Below are positions 43,101 to 50,462 of a stretch of DNA of 64,000 bases, in pieces. Each line of letters begins with the position of its first letter. The first letter of the stretch is position 1. The position numbers and the translations under genes are program-made. This stretch comes from Patescibacteria group bacterium (lineage in GTDB: Bacteria > Patescibacteriota > Saccharimonadia > Saccharimonadales > UBA4665), in assembly GCA_030271625.1 (NCBI GenBank), contig JARXKN010000001.1, positions 496,001 to 560,000 on the forward strand. The letters are read 5' to 3'. The notes below the pieces were generated by a model, which was given only the letters and a program-made list of their open reading frames with translations, did not search any database and was not told the DNA's origin.

Positions 43101-44301
43101 TATGGCTCGTCGCGCCGAACACGCTACCTTGCCAGCTGGTTTTGAAGTATCAGCGCCGATTACGATTAGCCAAATTGATGCCAAAGAATTTGACCCTTCA
43201 AAGATTGATCAGGATGCTCAAGATCGTTATGGAGTCTTGCACGCTGACGTGGTGCAGGCTTTAACTATATCGCGGCGCAGCGGTGCCGATAAATATGCTG
43301 ATATCTTGGCTCAGGGCAGTGCATTGCTCGAGCAAGATTTGGTACGTTTAGAAACCGTTCGCGCTGGCTTAGTCGAACAGGGCAATGATAAAGCCCTCGT
43401 TAATATAGACGGACAGCTCGGTGCCATCCGAACAATTTTAGAAGCTGATCCAAAAGCCTTTAAAGAGCTACTCCAGAACTCATTTGAAACTGTCGGCAAT
43501 CTTAAAGTTAAGGGCTTAGATTCGGTGGTGCGTACTATTGCCTTGGCGCGGGCCTTCACCAAGTCTTCTAATGCTAGTGACTTAGCTCAAAAAGTGGCCG
43601 TGGCCGAGTTGTCACATGACGCGTTGGGTAGTATGGACACACTAATTTCTTATCTGGTAAATGATGAGGTTTATCGTGATTACTTTAAGACTGACCAGTC
43701 TCGAAAATCATTTACTAAATTGTCTGACACCACCTCACTCCGGGCCCAGCTGACGAAACTCCAACAAGGTGCCGCCACCGGCAAGAGCACTATTCAATTT
43801 GTACCATCGCGTGGTTTGCTGATGGAAATGTCTGGCCACATTGCTGACGCCTGCTGGGCCTCCAAGTACGACTCGATTGCCGAGGCCTTCCCCAATATTT
43901 CCAGCCTAACTTTTGTGCGCGATAGAGGCACTAAAAACGAACGCTTAGTCGGCAGCTGTTTGCTGATTGATACCATTGACGAAAACACGAAAGAACCCGT
44001 GCTAATAGTGCGGGGTATAAACCCGATCGAGAACTACATCAATAAAGTTAAAGTCGATGAATTTGCCGGTGCTTTATTCGAGTATGTCCGCTCAATTGCT
44101 GGCGATCGTAAAGTGGCAGCTGTCTTCGACGCCAAGCCGGGCCGGGCGGCGACTAATCGGCCTATCTTGCACCAGTACCTTATGAAGGACTTTGCTGCCG
44201 GCCACAAGCAGGGTGAAGCTTTGCAGCTACCAGCCGATACAACCTTTAACGGCTACGAACTAACAATAGCCAATGGTGAACCGGCATTTGAAATCGCTTA
44301 G
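40171..44301 (+). CDS. Very large cytoplasmic protein, unknown function (1376 aa)
   Basis: A soluble protein with no signal peptide and no membrane segment. Most of it (about 50-1000) is Leu/Ala-rich and helical with a HEAT/ARM-like rhythm (for example DQAVILKEAELGEFTWRD). The last about 180 residues change character to mixed alpha/beta (LLMEMSGHIADACWA, then ERLVGSCLLIDTID, VLIVRGINP), which could be a separate catalytic domain, possibly GNAT-like, though this is a guess. No family recognised. Its stop overlaps the convergent mscS-type gene by four bases. Codon use looks like the neighbours', so there is no clear sign of recent transfer. Confidence 0.6.
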   Translation: MPAAYSESLPYLPELQHVGATSVAEIGALALQQEQLHHAVSPEQQSIAKDQEAMIGTYFMRATQELPAASSETAVWDKIFDLQAQELVSATTETEKDRIALSMLVGNQLSQYGIFNTDAEKLRVNRAWKMAQTGEGARINKAAEENIGLCVVTGQPTRPYQSVSEQLAPLVAGAPSSGFSELLKVTDKNFQGRTAVHEVIMGSANEEQATWLINKAVEVGDMLSVGYNVVDVQPTFREPLIRKLLADGNKIHQTLLRPEPPFSEALPREEVVADALRYNPEALTTQNFTDQPPEQRAEMITEVLSKVSVDSAESWLKYHLTDVDANLLPLFADKLGAELNNTALEKFNSFPANALRTLTDQGVNLYCLGDSLGKFDMADQAVILKEAELGEFTWRDAIYSTPEAFKLLSKDELLEHARKHDSLWYIANNIDVYTDGSDQGLMLELINLDRNFANQITSKITALPNLDKQWLVDTFRQQDMEELLSRSLRELAGYVDPKQFLLDRLEAEDFSSVGYIVQQIAKGSQPGWGAEATAGVPADYGVEPAELYELLEQHGAYNAILQNVSWGGPFEAIKEKVIDQLMVLPGGPEALVKNIHALGKDANVVPLYEHAVELKLDSILAYNYEQFVEGGVALEAIVPQLMTSSAGVGVLIRDFSEKPAIQQLCNFEALIETAYSNGYTTALFSNLKVLPADMHDKLVDLAFAHDDTFGLNAAIDQLAVDRRAVARRLLAEGQSWAVYTNPLGYYGKGFGGLGANDLLSDGAASVVIRWRDRFEDYDEAAVVRSFIEQGQTRDFIKNCGRLAQPLDNEARLYLAREGGALLAQKYPDIYGPITADIVAAALEGDDPNFLRVYELSTEKLPWLDVGIKLLGPDTAARILAASQYVAEGSSLEIPADLQALGVKSRGQQGYEELRALPGLMRQKLLEQGDNPAALPGLIALMTDNAYAASAARQTVRFNEAEWGNKGNAEWAKLITGHMARRAEHATLPAGFEVSAPITISQIDAKEFDPSKIDQDAQDRYGVLHADVVQALTISRRSGADKYADILAQGSALLEQDLVRLETVRAGLVEQGNDKALVNIDGQLGAIRTILEADPKAFKELLQNSFETVGNLKVKGLDSVVRTIALARAFTKSSNASDLAQKVAVAELSHDALGSMDTLISYLVNDEVYRDYFKTDQSRKSFTKLSDTTSLRAQLTKLQQGAATGKSTIQFVPSRGLLMEMSGHIADACWASKYDSIAEAFPNISSLTFVRDRGTKNERLVGSCLLIDTIDENTKEPVLIVRGINPIENYINKVKVDEFAGALFEYVRSIAGDRKVAAVFDAKPGRAATNRPILHQYLMKDFAAGHKQGEALQLPADTTFNGYELTIANGEPAFEIA

Positions 44302-45278
44302 GTCAATTTTTTAGGGCGGGTAACTGGCCGACGCTTCGGAGCCGGCCGTTTTCGAGCATTATGGATAGTGCGATTAAAGCGACGCTCGGCATCACTGTCG
44401 GCATAGCGGGCTAACGGGCCATGAGCAATAATAGGGGTTTTACTCTGGGAATCCATCAACTTTATGAGGTCGACGGCTGAGGTTTCCAGTAGCCACTCAC
44501 GGCCAGGTGCAGTTTCGCCAATGGCCGTAATCTGCCATAGCTTTTCGCCCACCTCTTCGCTACTAGTTATTTGTAAAGGGGTGGTAACTAGCAGCGGGCC
44601 AATTGGCAAACGTTTATTTGTTTTATCAATCATTCTTTCGCCGGCGGCGAGATCCGTCACGAATAGCTCAAGCCCAATAGTACGAATCCCACGCGGGGCT
44701 AAGCGAACTCCCATAATGTGTTGATTGCCTACCCACACGACTTCACCATTTAGTCCCCTAATTCGTGTCGAACGCAAAGTAACCCGCTCAACAACTCCCT
44801 GTAAATCGGCAAACGGCTCTAACCGTATGTGGTCGCCAACGCCGTACCATTGTTCGGCCATCATCACGCTGCCAGCGGCTATATCGCGCAGTACTGGGCT
44901 AAGGGCGCCACTAATCACGATGACTACTAAAGCGCTGGCGCCAATGATTGCCGTTGGCCGGCCGCTAGGATGGACAAACAACCACCAGAAATACAGTGCC
45001 ATTAACACTAAACTGGTTCGTAGTAGCGCAATGCTCAATACGATAAACGTTTCATAGCGTCGGAGCCGATTAACGGTGTGTAAATTCTGGCTCTTATCAG
45101 CTTGAGCACCAATAATGACCACTGCTCGCCGCAAAACAGCTGCCAGCAGCCGTCCAATGATCAGCGAAATCGCTACTGATACAATCAGAACGAGCAGTGA
45201 CTGGGCATTTAAAAAGCTGTGCGCCAGTTGATTAACTGCACTATGGATGGTGTGAGTAGTTTCGCTGCTAGTCTGCAT
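44298..45278 (-). CDS. MscS-family mechanosensitive channel
   Basis: A 326-residue membrane protein: three to four hydrophobic segments (about 20-140), the pore-lining TM3 with alternating Gly/Ala (VVIVISGALSPVLRDIAAG), and the beta-domain GVGDHIRLEPFADLQGVVERV characteristic of MscS. A basic tail follows (RKRPAPKRRPVTRPKK). It opens to release solutes upon osmotic downshock. The ATG at 45278 has AAAGGAGG about nine bases upstream; an extension to 45305 is not supported. It follows a terminator for the HNH-like gene and is convergent with the 1376-aa gene. Confidence 0.85.
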   Translation of the reverse strand: MQTSSETTHTIHSAVNQLAHSFLNAQSLLVLIVSVAISLIIGRLLAAVLRRAVVIIGAQADKSQNLHTVNRLRRYETFIVLSIALLRTSLVLMALYFWWLFVHPSGRPTAIIGASALVVIVISGALSPVLRDIAAGSVMMAEQWYGVGDHIRLEPFADLQGVVERVTLRSTRIRGLNGEVVWVGNQHIMGVRLAPRGIRTIGLELFVTDLAAGERMIDKTNKRLPIGPLLVTTPLQITSSEEVGEKLWQITAIGETAPGREWLLETSAVDLIKLMDSQSKTPIIAHGPLARYADSDAERRFNRTIHNARKRPAPKRRPVTRPKKLT

Positions 45279-45311
45279 ACTGTGTCGCCTCCTTTCGTTT
45301 GCCAAATAAAA

Positions 45312-45333
45312 AGCGCTGACAGCAAACAGCGCT
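45312..45333 (-). terminator. Intrinsic terminator of the HNH-like gene
   Basis: On the minus strand AGCGCTG and CAGCGCT pair perfectly around an 8-base loop, followed by TTTTTATTT. It lies downstream of the gene at 45391. Confidence 0.8.
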
Positions 45334-45390
45334 AACTGGGTCTAATTATAGGGTAAAGCATCGCTAGATAGTTTTCAAACCGATACTCGA

Positions 45391-45987
45391 TTAGTGCGTC
45401 AGGCCGGCTTCGGCCGTGGTCCAATCGGTAGCAATGCGGTGTTGGGCGTCGCTAAGGCTAATGCGGCCAGCACAAACGGCGGCACGCATGAAATTTTCGA
45501 TACGATCTTTATCATTTGGTGAGGCCTGAGGTTCGGGCCAGAGATTGGTCGGGTCAGCCGCCGCCCCGCCTAATTCTAAGGAGATTAAATGGTCTTCTTC
45601 GTGGTCACGGATACTATCGGTAAAGCCATACTCCGCCATTTGTTGGCGTTTGAGGCGGCTGGTGTAGCTGCTAGCAGGTCTAATTGAGGCCGTATAGCCA
45701 CTTTTACAAATAGTAGTAGCCACATTCTGATCGGTCACTGCTGGGTCAATCGAGCCGGGGGTGCAGATAGGATCAGGTAACAAGCCACGCATGTGACACT
45801 TGGCGTTACCTACCTCAGATACTGGTGAGGTGGCGGTCTGACTGGGTGCACTCGGCTGATAGTTTGGGCTGGCCGGATGACGGGACTGGTTATAGGCCGC
45901 TAGGGCAACAGCGCCGATAATTACAGCGCCAATTAGTAGTTTAGGTGCCAAGTTATGGTGGTGCGAGCGGCCGGGTGTATAAGTCAT
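45391..45987 (-). CDS. Membrane-anchored HNH-nuclease-like protein
   Basis: A 198-residue protein: N-terminal membrane anchor (LIGAVIIGAVALAAY at about 18-32), a Ser/Pro-rich spacer, then an extracellular domain with four Cys (probable disulfides) and the HNH-like core RDHEEDHLISLELGGAAAD followed by NLWPEP and NDKDRIENFM. The His/Glu/Asp arrangement resembles HNH-type nucleases, so cell-surface DNA degradation is a plausible role; organisms of this lineage often lack nucleotide synthesis, but that is inference. TATAAT exactly six bases before the ATG at 45987 fixes the start. Confidence 0.65.
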   Translation of the reverse strand: MTYTPGRSHHHNLAPKLLIGAVIIGAVALAAYNQSRHPASPNYQPSAPSQTATSPVSEVGNAKCHMRGLLPDPICTPGSIDPAVTDQNVATTICKSGYTASIRPASSYTSRLKRQQMAEYGFTDSIRDHEEDHLISLELGGAAADPTNLWPEPQASPNDKDRIENFMRAAVCAGRISLSDAQHRIATDWTTAEAGLTH

Positions 45988-45993
45988 TACCAA

Positions 45994-45999
45994 ATTATA
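45994..45999 (-). promoter_or_regulatory. -10 box TATAAT, leaderless-type promoter
   Basis: A perfect TATAAT on the minus strand ends six bases before the ATG at 45987. Confidence 0.55.
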
Positions 46000-46034
46000 A
46001 CCTGCCTAAGCCATAAGCACATTACCTATCAGTA

Positions 46035-46063
46035 CTGACAAAACATAAAAATTATGATAGAAT
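46035..46063 (+). promoter_or_regulatory. Promoter of RRM-protein gene
   Basis: CTGACA, a 17-base spacer and TAGAAT give a good promoter with a predicted start near 46070 and a leader of about 110 bases. Confidence 0.55.
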
Positions 46064-46118
46064 TACTGCAAGCAAGTAGTTTATCTCCTTTCCGTTCTGA
46101 CATTCGTTCTAACAAAAC

Positions 46119-46164
46119 TTACTATCATCGGTTCAAAAAGTGATGCGTGTGATAGTAAATAACC
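46119..46164 (+). promoter_or_regulatory. Structured leader of RRM-protein gene
   Basis: TTACTATCA (46119-46127) pairs perfectly with TGATAGTAA (46150-46158). CGGTT (46129-46133) also pairs with AACCG (46160-46164), just before the AGGA ribosome-binding site. The two helices cross, so they are alternatives or an unusual pseudoknot. Confidence 0.5.
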
Positions 46165-46179
46165 GTTAGGAATAACACC

Positions 46180-46467
46180 ATGGCATCAAAATTATACGTC
46201 GGCGGCCTCGCCTATAGCGTTGCAGATAAAGAACTCGAAGCATTTTTTGCCGAAATCGGTAAAGTTGTTAGTGCAGTCGTCATTAAAGACCGCGATAGCG
46301 GCCAATCTAAGGGCTTCGGCTTCGTAGAGATGGAAAACGATGCAGACGCCAAAAAGGCTATTGCCGAATTAAACGGTAAGGACCTTAGTGGTCGTTCAAT
46401 CATGGTTTCCGAGGCTCGTCCTCAAGAAGACCGCAGTAGCGGTGGCGGCTTCCGCAAGTCTTACTAA
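46180..46467 (+). CDS. RRM-domain RNA-binding protein
   Basis: A 95-residue protein that is almost entirely one RNA-recognition motif: RNP2 LYVGGL near the start and RNP1 KGFGFVEM (about 47-54). A short Arg/Ser/Gly-rich tail (DRSSGGGFRKSY) follows. Small bacterial RRM proteins bind RNA and are often cold-induced. It has its own promoter, a structured leader of about 110 bases and a strong terminator, so it is a single-gene transcription unit. The leader could be a target of autoregulation by the protein. Confidence 0.93.
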   Translation: MASKLYVGGLAYSVADKELEAFFAEIGKVVSAVVIKDRDSGQSKGFGFVEMENDADAKKAIAELNGKDLSGRSIMVSEARPQEDRSSGGGFRKSY

Positions 46468-46492
46468 TAGACTAAATCCTGTTTAAAATTAT

Positions 46493-46531
46493 CCGGCCGC
46501 TACGCAAGTAGCGAGCCGGTTTTTTATTTTT
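46493..46531 (+). terminator. Intrinsic terminator of RRM-protein gene
   Basis: CCGGCCGCTAC pairs with GTAGCGAGCCGG (one bulged A) around GCAA, followed by TTTTTTATTTTT. Confidence 0.85.
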
Positions 46532-46565
46532 CCTCAACGCCGTTCTAACAGAGGTAATACTGTGT

Positions 46566-46571
46566 TACTAT
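46566..46571 (+). promoter_or_regulatory. -10 box TACTAT, leaderless-type promoter
   Basis: TACTAT ends six bases before the ATG at 46578. Confidence 0.5.
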
Positions 46572-46577
46572 GGCGAT

Positions 46578-47537
46578 ATGAAAAAAGACTATGTTATAGA
46601 GGCATCAGGCTTAGTTAAAGCCTACGGTTCAAATCAGGTGCTGAAAGGTATTGATTTGCGGGTTGAACGAGGTACGATGCTGGCTCTACTCGGCCCTAAC
46701 GGCGCTGGTAAAACTACTACGGTGCGCATTCTCAGCACGCTACTAAAGCCAGATGCCGGTAGCGTGACTATCGAAGGCTATGATATTGCTACTGAGGCCG
46801 ACAAAGTGCGGACCGTCATTGGCCTGACTGGACAGTCAGCTGCCGTTGATGAGCTGTTAACCGGCCGCGAGAACCTAATTATGATGGGCCGCTTATACCG
46901 ACTGACTAAGTCTAGTGCGGTGGCCCGAGCCGCCGAGCTACTGGCTGAGTTTGACCTGATAGAAGCCGCCGATCGACCGGCTAAAACCTATAGTGGTGGT
47001 ATGCGCCGCCGCCTTGACCTGGCGGTGAGCTTAATTGCCACGCCACCAGTAATATTTTTGGACGAGCCGACGACCGGACTTGATCCGCGGTCCCGCTTAA
47101 GCATGTGGGAGATTATAAAAAAACTACTGGCCGCCGGCACAACCATCCTGCTAACTACGCAGTACCTCGAAGAAGCCGACCAGTTGGCCGACCAAATCGT
47201 GGTTATAGATGGGGGCAAAGTTATTGCCCACGGCACCAGTGCCGAACTGAAGAGTAAAGTTGGTAAAGACCGCCTAGAACTAGTCTTTAAAGACGGCAAA
47301 ACCCTACAGGCAGCTCAGCAAGCCCTGGGCAAGGCGGTCGTGTCTACTAACAGTAAAGACTATTCGGCGACACTCATCATTACCGATACCAATACCGACG
47401 TTAAGCGGGTGCTTGATACCTTAGTTGCCGCCAAGCTGTCGGTTCAATCGATGGCAGTTCACCAGCCAACCCTGGATGATGTGTTCTTAAGTCTGACCGG
47501 CAAAGTCAATCAAGCAATTACGGAGGAGGAAAGCTAA
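46578..47537 (+). CDS. ABC transporter ATP-binding protein, DrrA-like
   Basis: A 319-residue nucleotide-binding subunit. Walker A GPNGAGKTT (about 39-47), the ABC signature YSGGMRRRLDLA, Walker B VIFLDEPTTGLDP and the H-loop region are in order, and the C-terminal extension fits the DrrA/DUF4162 type used by drug-export ABC-2 systems. It powers the permease that follows. TACTAT lies six bases before the ATG. The stop overlaps the next ATG as TAATG, so the pair is translationally coupled. Substrate unknown. Confidence 0.92.
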   Translation: MKKDYVIEASGLVKAYGSNQVLKGIDLRVERGTMLALLGPNGAGKTTTVRILSTLLKPDAGSVTIEGYDIATEADKVRTVIGLTGQSAAVDELLTGRENLIMMGRLYRLTKSSAVARAAELLAEFDLIEAADRPAKTYSGGMRRRLDLAVSLIATPPVIFLDEPTTGLDPRSRLSMWEIIKKLLAAGTTILLTTQYLEEADQLADQIVVIDGGKVIAHGTSAELKSKVGKDRLELVFKDGKTLQAAQQALGKAVVSTNSKDYSATLIITDTNTDVKRVLDTLVAAKLSVQSMAVHQPTLDDVFLSLTGKVNQAITEEES

Positions 47538-48343
47538 TGGCTACTGAACTTGTTTTTGAACGTCGTCCGCGAGCCGTTATGGCGCTAATTGATTCGTGGC
47601 TAATGATTAAGCGTTCATCGACCCACATTCTTCGTAATACCGATCAGCTTTTAGGCACCTTTTTCCAGCCCATCATGTTCTTAGTGCTGTTCGCAACCGT
47701 TTTTGGGGGCGCTATTTCGAAAGCTTTGCCAAAAGGCATAAGTTACCTTGATTTCTTAATGGCCGGCATCATTATCCAAACCGTCGCCTTTGGCTCGACC
47801 ACGACGGCCATCGCTGTCTGTAATGACTTGCAAAAAGGGATTGTCGATCGCTTCCGGTCCTTGCCGATGAATAACCTGGCAGTCTTGAACGGTCATGTAG
47901 TGTCCGATTTACTCCGTAATAGTATCTCGACCATAGTTATGCTGCTGACCGGTTTGTTGCTCGGTTTTCGTTCACATGCTACAGCCCTCAGCTGGCTGGC
48001 TATCGTCGGACTAATTTTGCTCTTCACCTTAGCCTTTTCCTGGCTAGCGGCCATAGTCGGCGTGATTGCCAAGAGTGTCGAAGCCGTGCAGTGGCTAACC
48101 TTCATAATCATTTTCCCGCTTACGTTTGCCAGTAGTGTCTTTGTGCCGACCGAAAGCATGAACAGTGTCCTACGGGTATTTGCTGTTAATCAGCCGATCA
48201 CTCAAGTTGTGGAGGCTGTACGAGCTTTAATCCTGGGAACCCCAATCGGGAATCACGGCTGGCTAGCAGTCAGCTGGTGCTTGGGCATTCTCGTTGTAGC
48301 CGTGCCAGTAGCCTCGTGGCTCTTCAAGCGCAAAAGTGCCTAA
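47537..48343 (+). CDS. ABC-2 type permease, DrrB-like
   Basis: A 268-residue integral membrane protein with about six hydrophobic segments and an ABC-2 permease layout (LLGTFFQPIMFLVLFATVFGG, then FPLTFASSVFVP). It pairs with the preceding ATP-binding protein, and its ATG overlaps that gene's stop. DrrAB-type exporters move hydrophobic compounds such as antibiotics or lipids out of the cell. The actual substrate cannot be read from sequence. Confidence 0.88.
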   Translation: MATELVFERRPRAVMALIDSWLMIKRSSTHILRNTDQLLGTFFQPIMFLVLFATVFGGAISKALPKGISYLDFLMAGIIIQTVAFGSTTTAIAVCNDLQKGIVDRFRSLPMNNLAVLNGHVVSDLLRNSISTIVMLLTGLLLGFRSHATALSWLAIVGLILLFTLAFSWLAAIVGVIAKSVEAVQWLTFIIIFPLTFASSVFVPTESMNSVLRVFAVNQPITQVVEAVRALILGTPIGNHGWLAVSWCLGILVVAVPVASWLFKRKSA

Positions 48344-48358
48344 GCTAGCTGTTGGCAC

Positions 48359-48613
48359 TTACAATTCGCGATTGGTGTGGTTACGAATCGTCTCTTCTAT
48401 CGACGCTTGGAGGTTTTTAAGATCTTGTAAATCACCCATCCGCACCGAGGCTACGACATCGGCAAAGACTTTATCGCCTTGTTGGCGCCGCATCTGGAAA
48501 AACGTTATCGTCGGTATATCACCATCATTGCTAATAAAGACACCGTTGCCGTCCGACGCGACAGTTGGGACGAGGTAATTTAGTTCTAAGTTGCCTTGGT
48601 TTGGTGGTTGCAT
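48359..48613 (-). CDS. Small hypothetical protein (84 aa), DUF3467-like
   Basis: A soluble 84-residue alpha/beta protein. The layout (NLELNYLVPTVASD, FFQMRRQ, FADVVASVRMGDLQDLKNLQ) loosely resembles DUF3467-type proteins, but this is weak. The ATG at 48613 is chosen because TATACT lies seven bases before it; an in-frame extension to 48709 would overlap the divergent DUF2130 gene. Its promoter faces that of the DUF2130 gene, with only 21 bp between their -10 boxes. Confidence 0.5.
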   Translation of the reverse strand: MQPPNQGNLELNYLVPTVASDGNGVFISNDGDIPTITFFQMRRQQGDKVFADVVASVRMGDLQDLKNLQASIEETIRNHTNREL

Positions 48614-48620
48614 GACTATA

Positions 48621-48653
48621 AGTATACGCTTATCGCCGAGCAGCCTGTAAACT
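48621..48653. promoter_or_regulatory. Overlapping divergent promoters
   Basis: The minus-strand TATACT (48621-48626) lies seven bases before the ATG at 48613, and the plus-strand TAAACT (48648-48653) lies six bases before the ATG at 48660. Their -35 regions must overlap, so the two genes may compete or be co-regulated. Confidence 0.45.
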
Positions 48654-48659
48654 AGTGAT

Positions 48660-49973
48660 ATGAACACGATTGTCTGTACGGGGTGCGGGATTGAAATTGA
48701 AGTCGACAAAGCCTTAGAGGGGCAAATTGAAGCCCGGGTAGTAGCGGCTGAACACGCTCGTCATCAGGCAGAGCTGACAAAGTTGCAGGCTGAAGCTGAA
48801 GCGGCCGCGAAACAGGAGCGCCAAGCTTTTGAGGACCGTAGTAAAAAGCTACTCGCAGCCGAGCGAGAACTGTTACAGCAGGCCGCCGCCGATGAACTAG
48901 CGCTGGCTCAAAAAAAGTTAGCCTTGGCAGCCGAAACAGCCCGCAAGCAAGCCGCTGCTGAGCAAGCTAATACCGTTAATCAATTACAGGCCGATGCAGC
49001 CAGTGAAAAGCAATCCAACAAAGAGCTGCGAACGCAACTCGGTGAACTTATGCAAACCGTGCGGGAGGAGCGTAAAGCTCGCGAGAACGCCGAACTCGAG
49101 GCCGCCCGTAAACTAGCCGCCAGTGAAGACAAGATTCGTGATGAAGTTTTAAAAAGCGCCGATGAAAAGTATCGCCTTAAAATAGCCGAACAAGAAAAGA
49201 AGCTGACTGATACTCAGAAGGCCTTAGAGGATGCCCAGCGTAAAGCACATCAAGGCTCGCAGCAGAATCAGGGCGAAGTGTTGGAGTTGGATCTAGAAAA
49301 CCGCCTCCGTGAAGAATTTCCCTACGACACGATTACCGAAGTTAAAAAAGGCCAACGGGGGGCTGACATTAAACAGACCGTATGTAATCAAACTGGCCAG
49401 GCCTGCGGCGTGTTGTTATGGGAAACCAAAAATGGTAAATGGCAGCCGGCCTGGGTGCCAAAGTTTAAGGCCGATATCCGGGAAGCTAATGCCAGTATTG
49501 GCGTCATCGTGTCGCAAGAAATTCCTACTGAGCTGGGCGAGATGAAGCACCTCGAAAATAATGTCTGGGTCGTTAGTCCGCGCTTGGCGGCCCGCTTGGC
49601 AGCCGCCTTGCGAGTCACCATTTTGCAGGTTGCCGCCGCCAACACTATGAGTGCCGGTAAAGATAGCAAGATGGAAGCCCTGTATCAGTTCTTAGTCGGG
49701 CCTGAATTCCGTCACCGCGTGGAGGCAATTGTTGAAAACTACACCGTCTTGCAGGACGAGATTGAACGCGAGAAGCGAGCCAGTGCCCTCAAATGGGCGC
49801 GCCAAGAAAAAGCCATACGAGCAGTTATTGACAACACAATCGGGATGTACGGCGACTTACAGGGCATCACTAATAGTGCTTTGCCGACTATCAAGTCCCT
49901 CGAACTCGATAGCGGCGAACTGGATGACGCCGAGTTGCCCACCTCGCCAGCCAGTCAAAGTAGCTTATTGTAG
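48660..49973 (+). CDS. DUF2130 protein (chromosomal copy)
   Basis: A 437-residue soluble protein, paralogue of the island protein at 16027. It has the same CTGC start, a long Ala/Glu/Lys-rich coiled coil (about 20-195), GSQQNQGEVLELDLE, and a core with GADIKQTV followed by GVLLWETKNGKW: the D...ExK pattern of a PD-(D/E)XK nuclease-type site. Its function is not established. TAAACT lies six bases before the ATG. It is a solitary gene here without an OLD partner and with base composition like its chromosomal neighbours, so it is probably the resident copy. Confidence 0.85.
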   Translation: MNTIVCTGCGIEIEVDKALEGQIEARVVAAEHARHQAELTKLQAEAEAAAKQERQAFEDRSKKLLAAERELLQQAAADELALAQKKLALAAETARKQAAAEQANTVNQLQADAASEKQSNKELRTQLGELMQTVREERKARENAELEAARKLAASEDKIRDEVLKSADEKYRLKIAEQEKKLTDTQKALEDAQRKAHQGSQQNQGEVLELDLENRLREEFPYDTITEVKKGQRGADIKQTVCNQTGQACGVLLWETKNGKWQPAWVPKFKADIREANASIGVIVSQEIPTELGEMKHLENNVWVVSPRLAARLAAALRVTILQVAAANTMSAGKDSKMEALYQFLVGPEFRHRVEAIVENYTVLQDEIEREKRASALKWARQEKAIRAVIDNTIGMYGDLQGITNSALPTIKSLELDSGELDDAELPTSPASQSSLL

Positions 49974-50105
49974 CTCTCCCGCAGCCAATTATTTAAGTAA
50001 AATTTAAGCTTTGACCGTTATCATTAGCGTACTGAGAAAAAGCTTACAGTCATACTGAAGAGCCAGGCTATATGATTGGCAGGTAAACACATAAAGGGGG
50101 CAGTG

Positions 50106-50462
50106 ATGGCAGGCAACACAAACACCGGTAATATTGATGGGGCTGAGCTATTTAGTGACTGTTTAGCCCAAGCGACCCTAATAGTGAAGCAGGTTTTGCC
50201 AAGCCATTTTACAAACGCAACACCTGATGCCGAGTGGGACGTGCGCGACTTAACGAGCCACATGATGAGTGTGCTCGAAGCTGTTCCCGCAGCCTTAACT
50301 GAGTCGGCCCAACAGACCGACGATGACCTGTTAGACGAAGATATCCTGGAGCCAGTTACGACTGATTTAAGTCTGCAGTGGCAGCAAGCCGCCGACCGAG
50401 CCGAAATGCTGATTGCTGATCTGGATACGGAAGACACCCTCCGCATAATGGCGCTCAGATGA
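50106..50462 (+). CDS. DinB/maleylpyruvate-isomerase-like, N-terminal fragment
   Basis: A 118-residue product matching the N-terminal helical half of the DinB/YfiT-like superfamily (TIGR03086/mycothiol-dependent maleylpyruvate isomerase type): WDVRDLTSHMMSVLEAVP carries the usual metal-ligand His region. AAAGGGGG lies five bases before the ATG. The frame stops at 50462 in ATGA, where the next frame starts. The two halves look like one protein broken by a frameshift near 50435-50455. Enzymatic activity would require both halves. Confidence 0.6.
   Translation: MAGNTNTGNIDGAELFSDCLAQATLIVKQVLPSHFTNATPDAEWDVRDLTSHMMSVLEAVPAALTESAQQTDDDLLDEDILEPVTTDLSLQWQQAADRAEMLIADLDTEDTLRIMALR

Noticed and set aside
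46119-46164. Classical H-type pseudoknot in the RRM leader
   Set aside because: A one-base connector cannot easily span the 9-bp helix, so alternative pairing is more likely than a compact pseudoknot.
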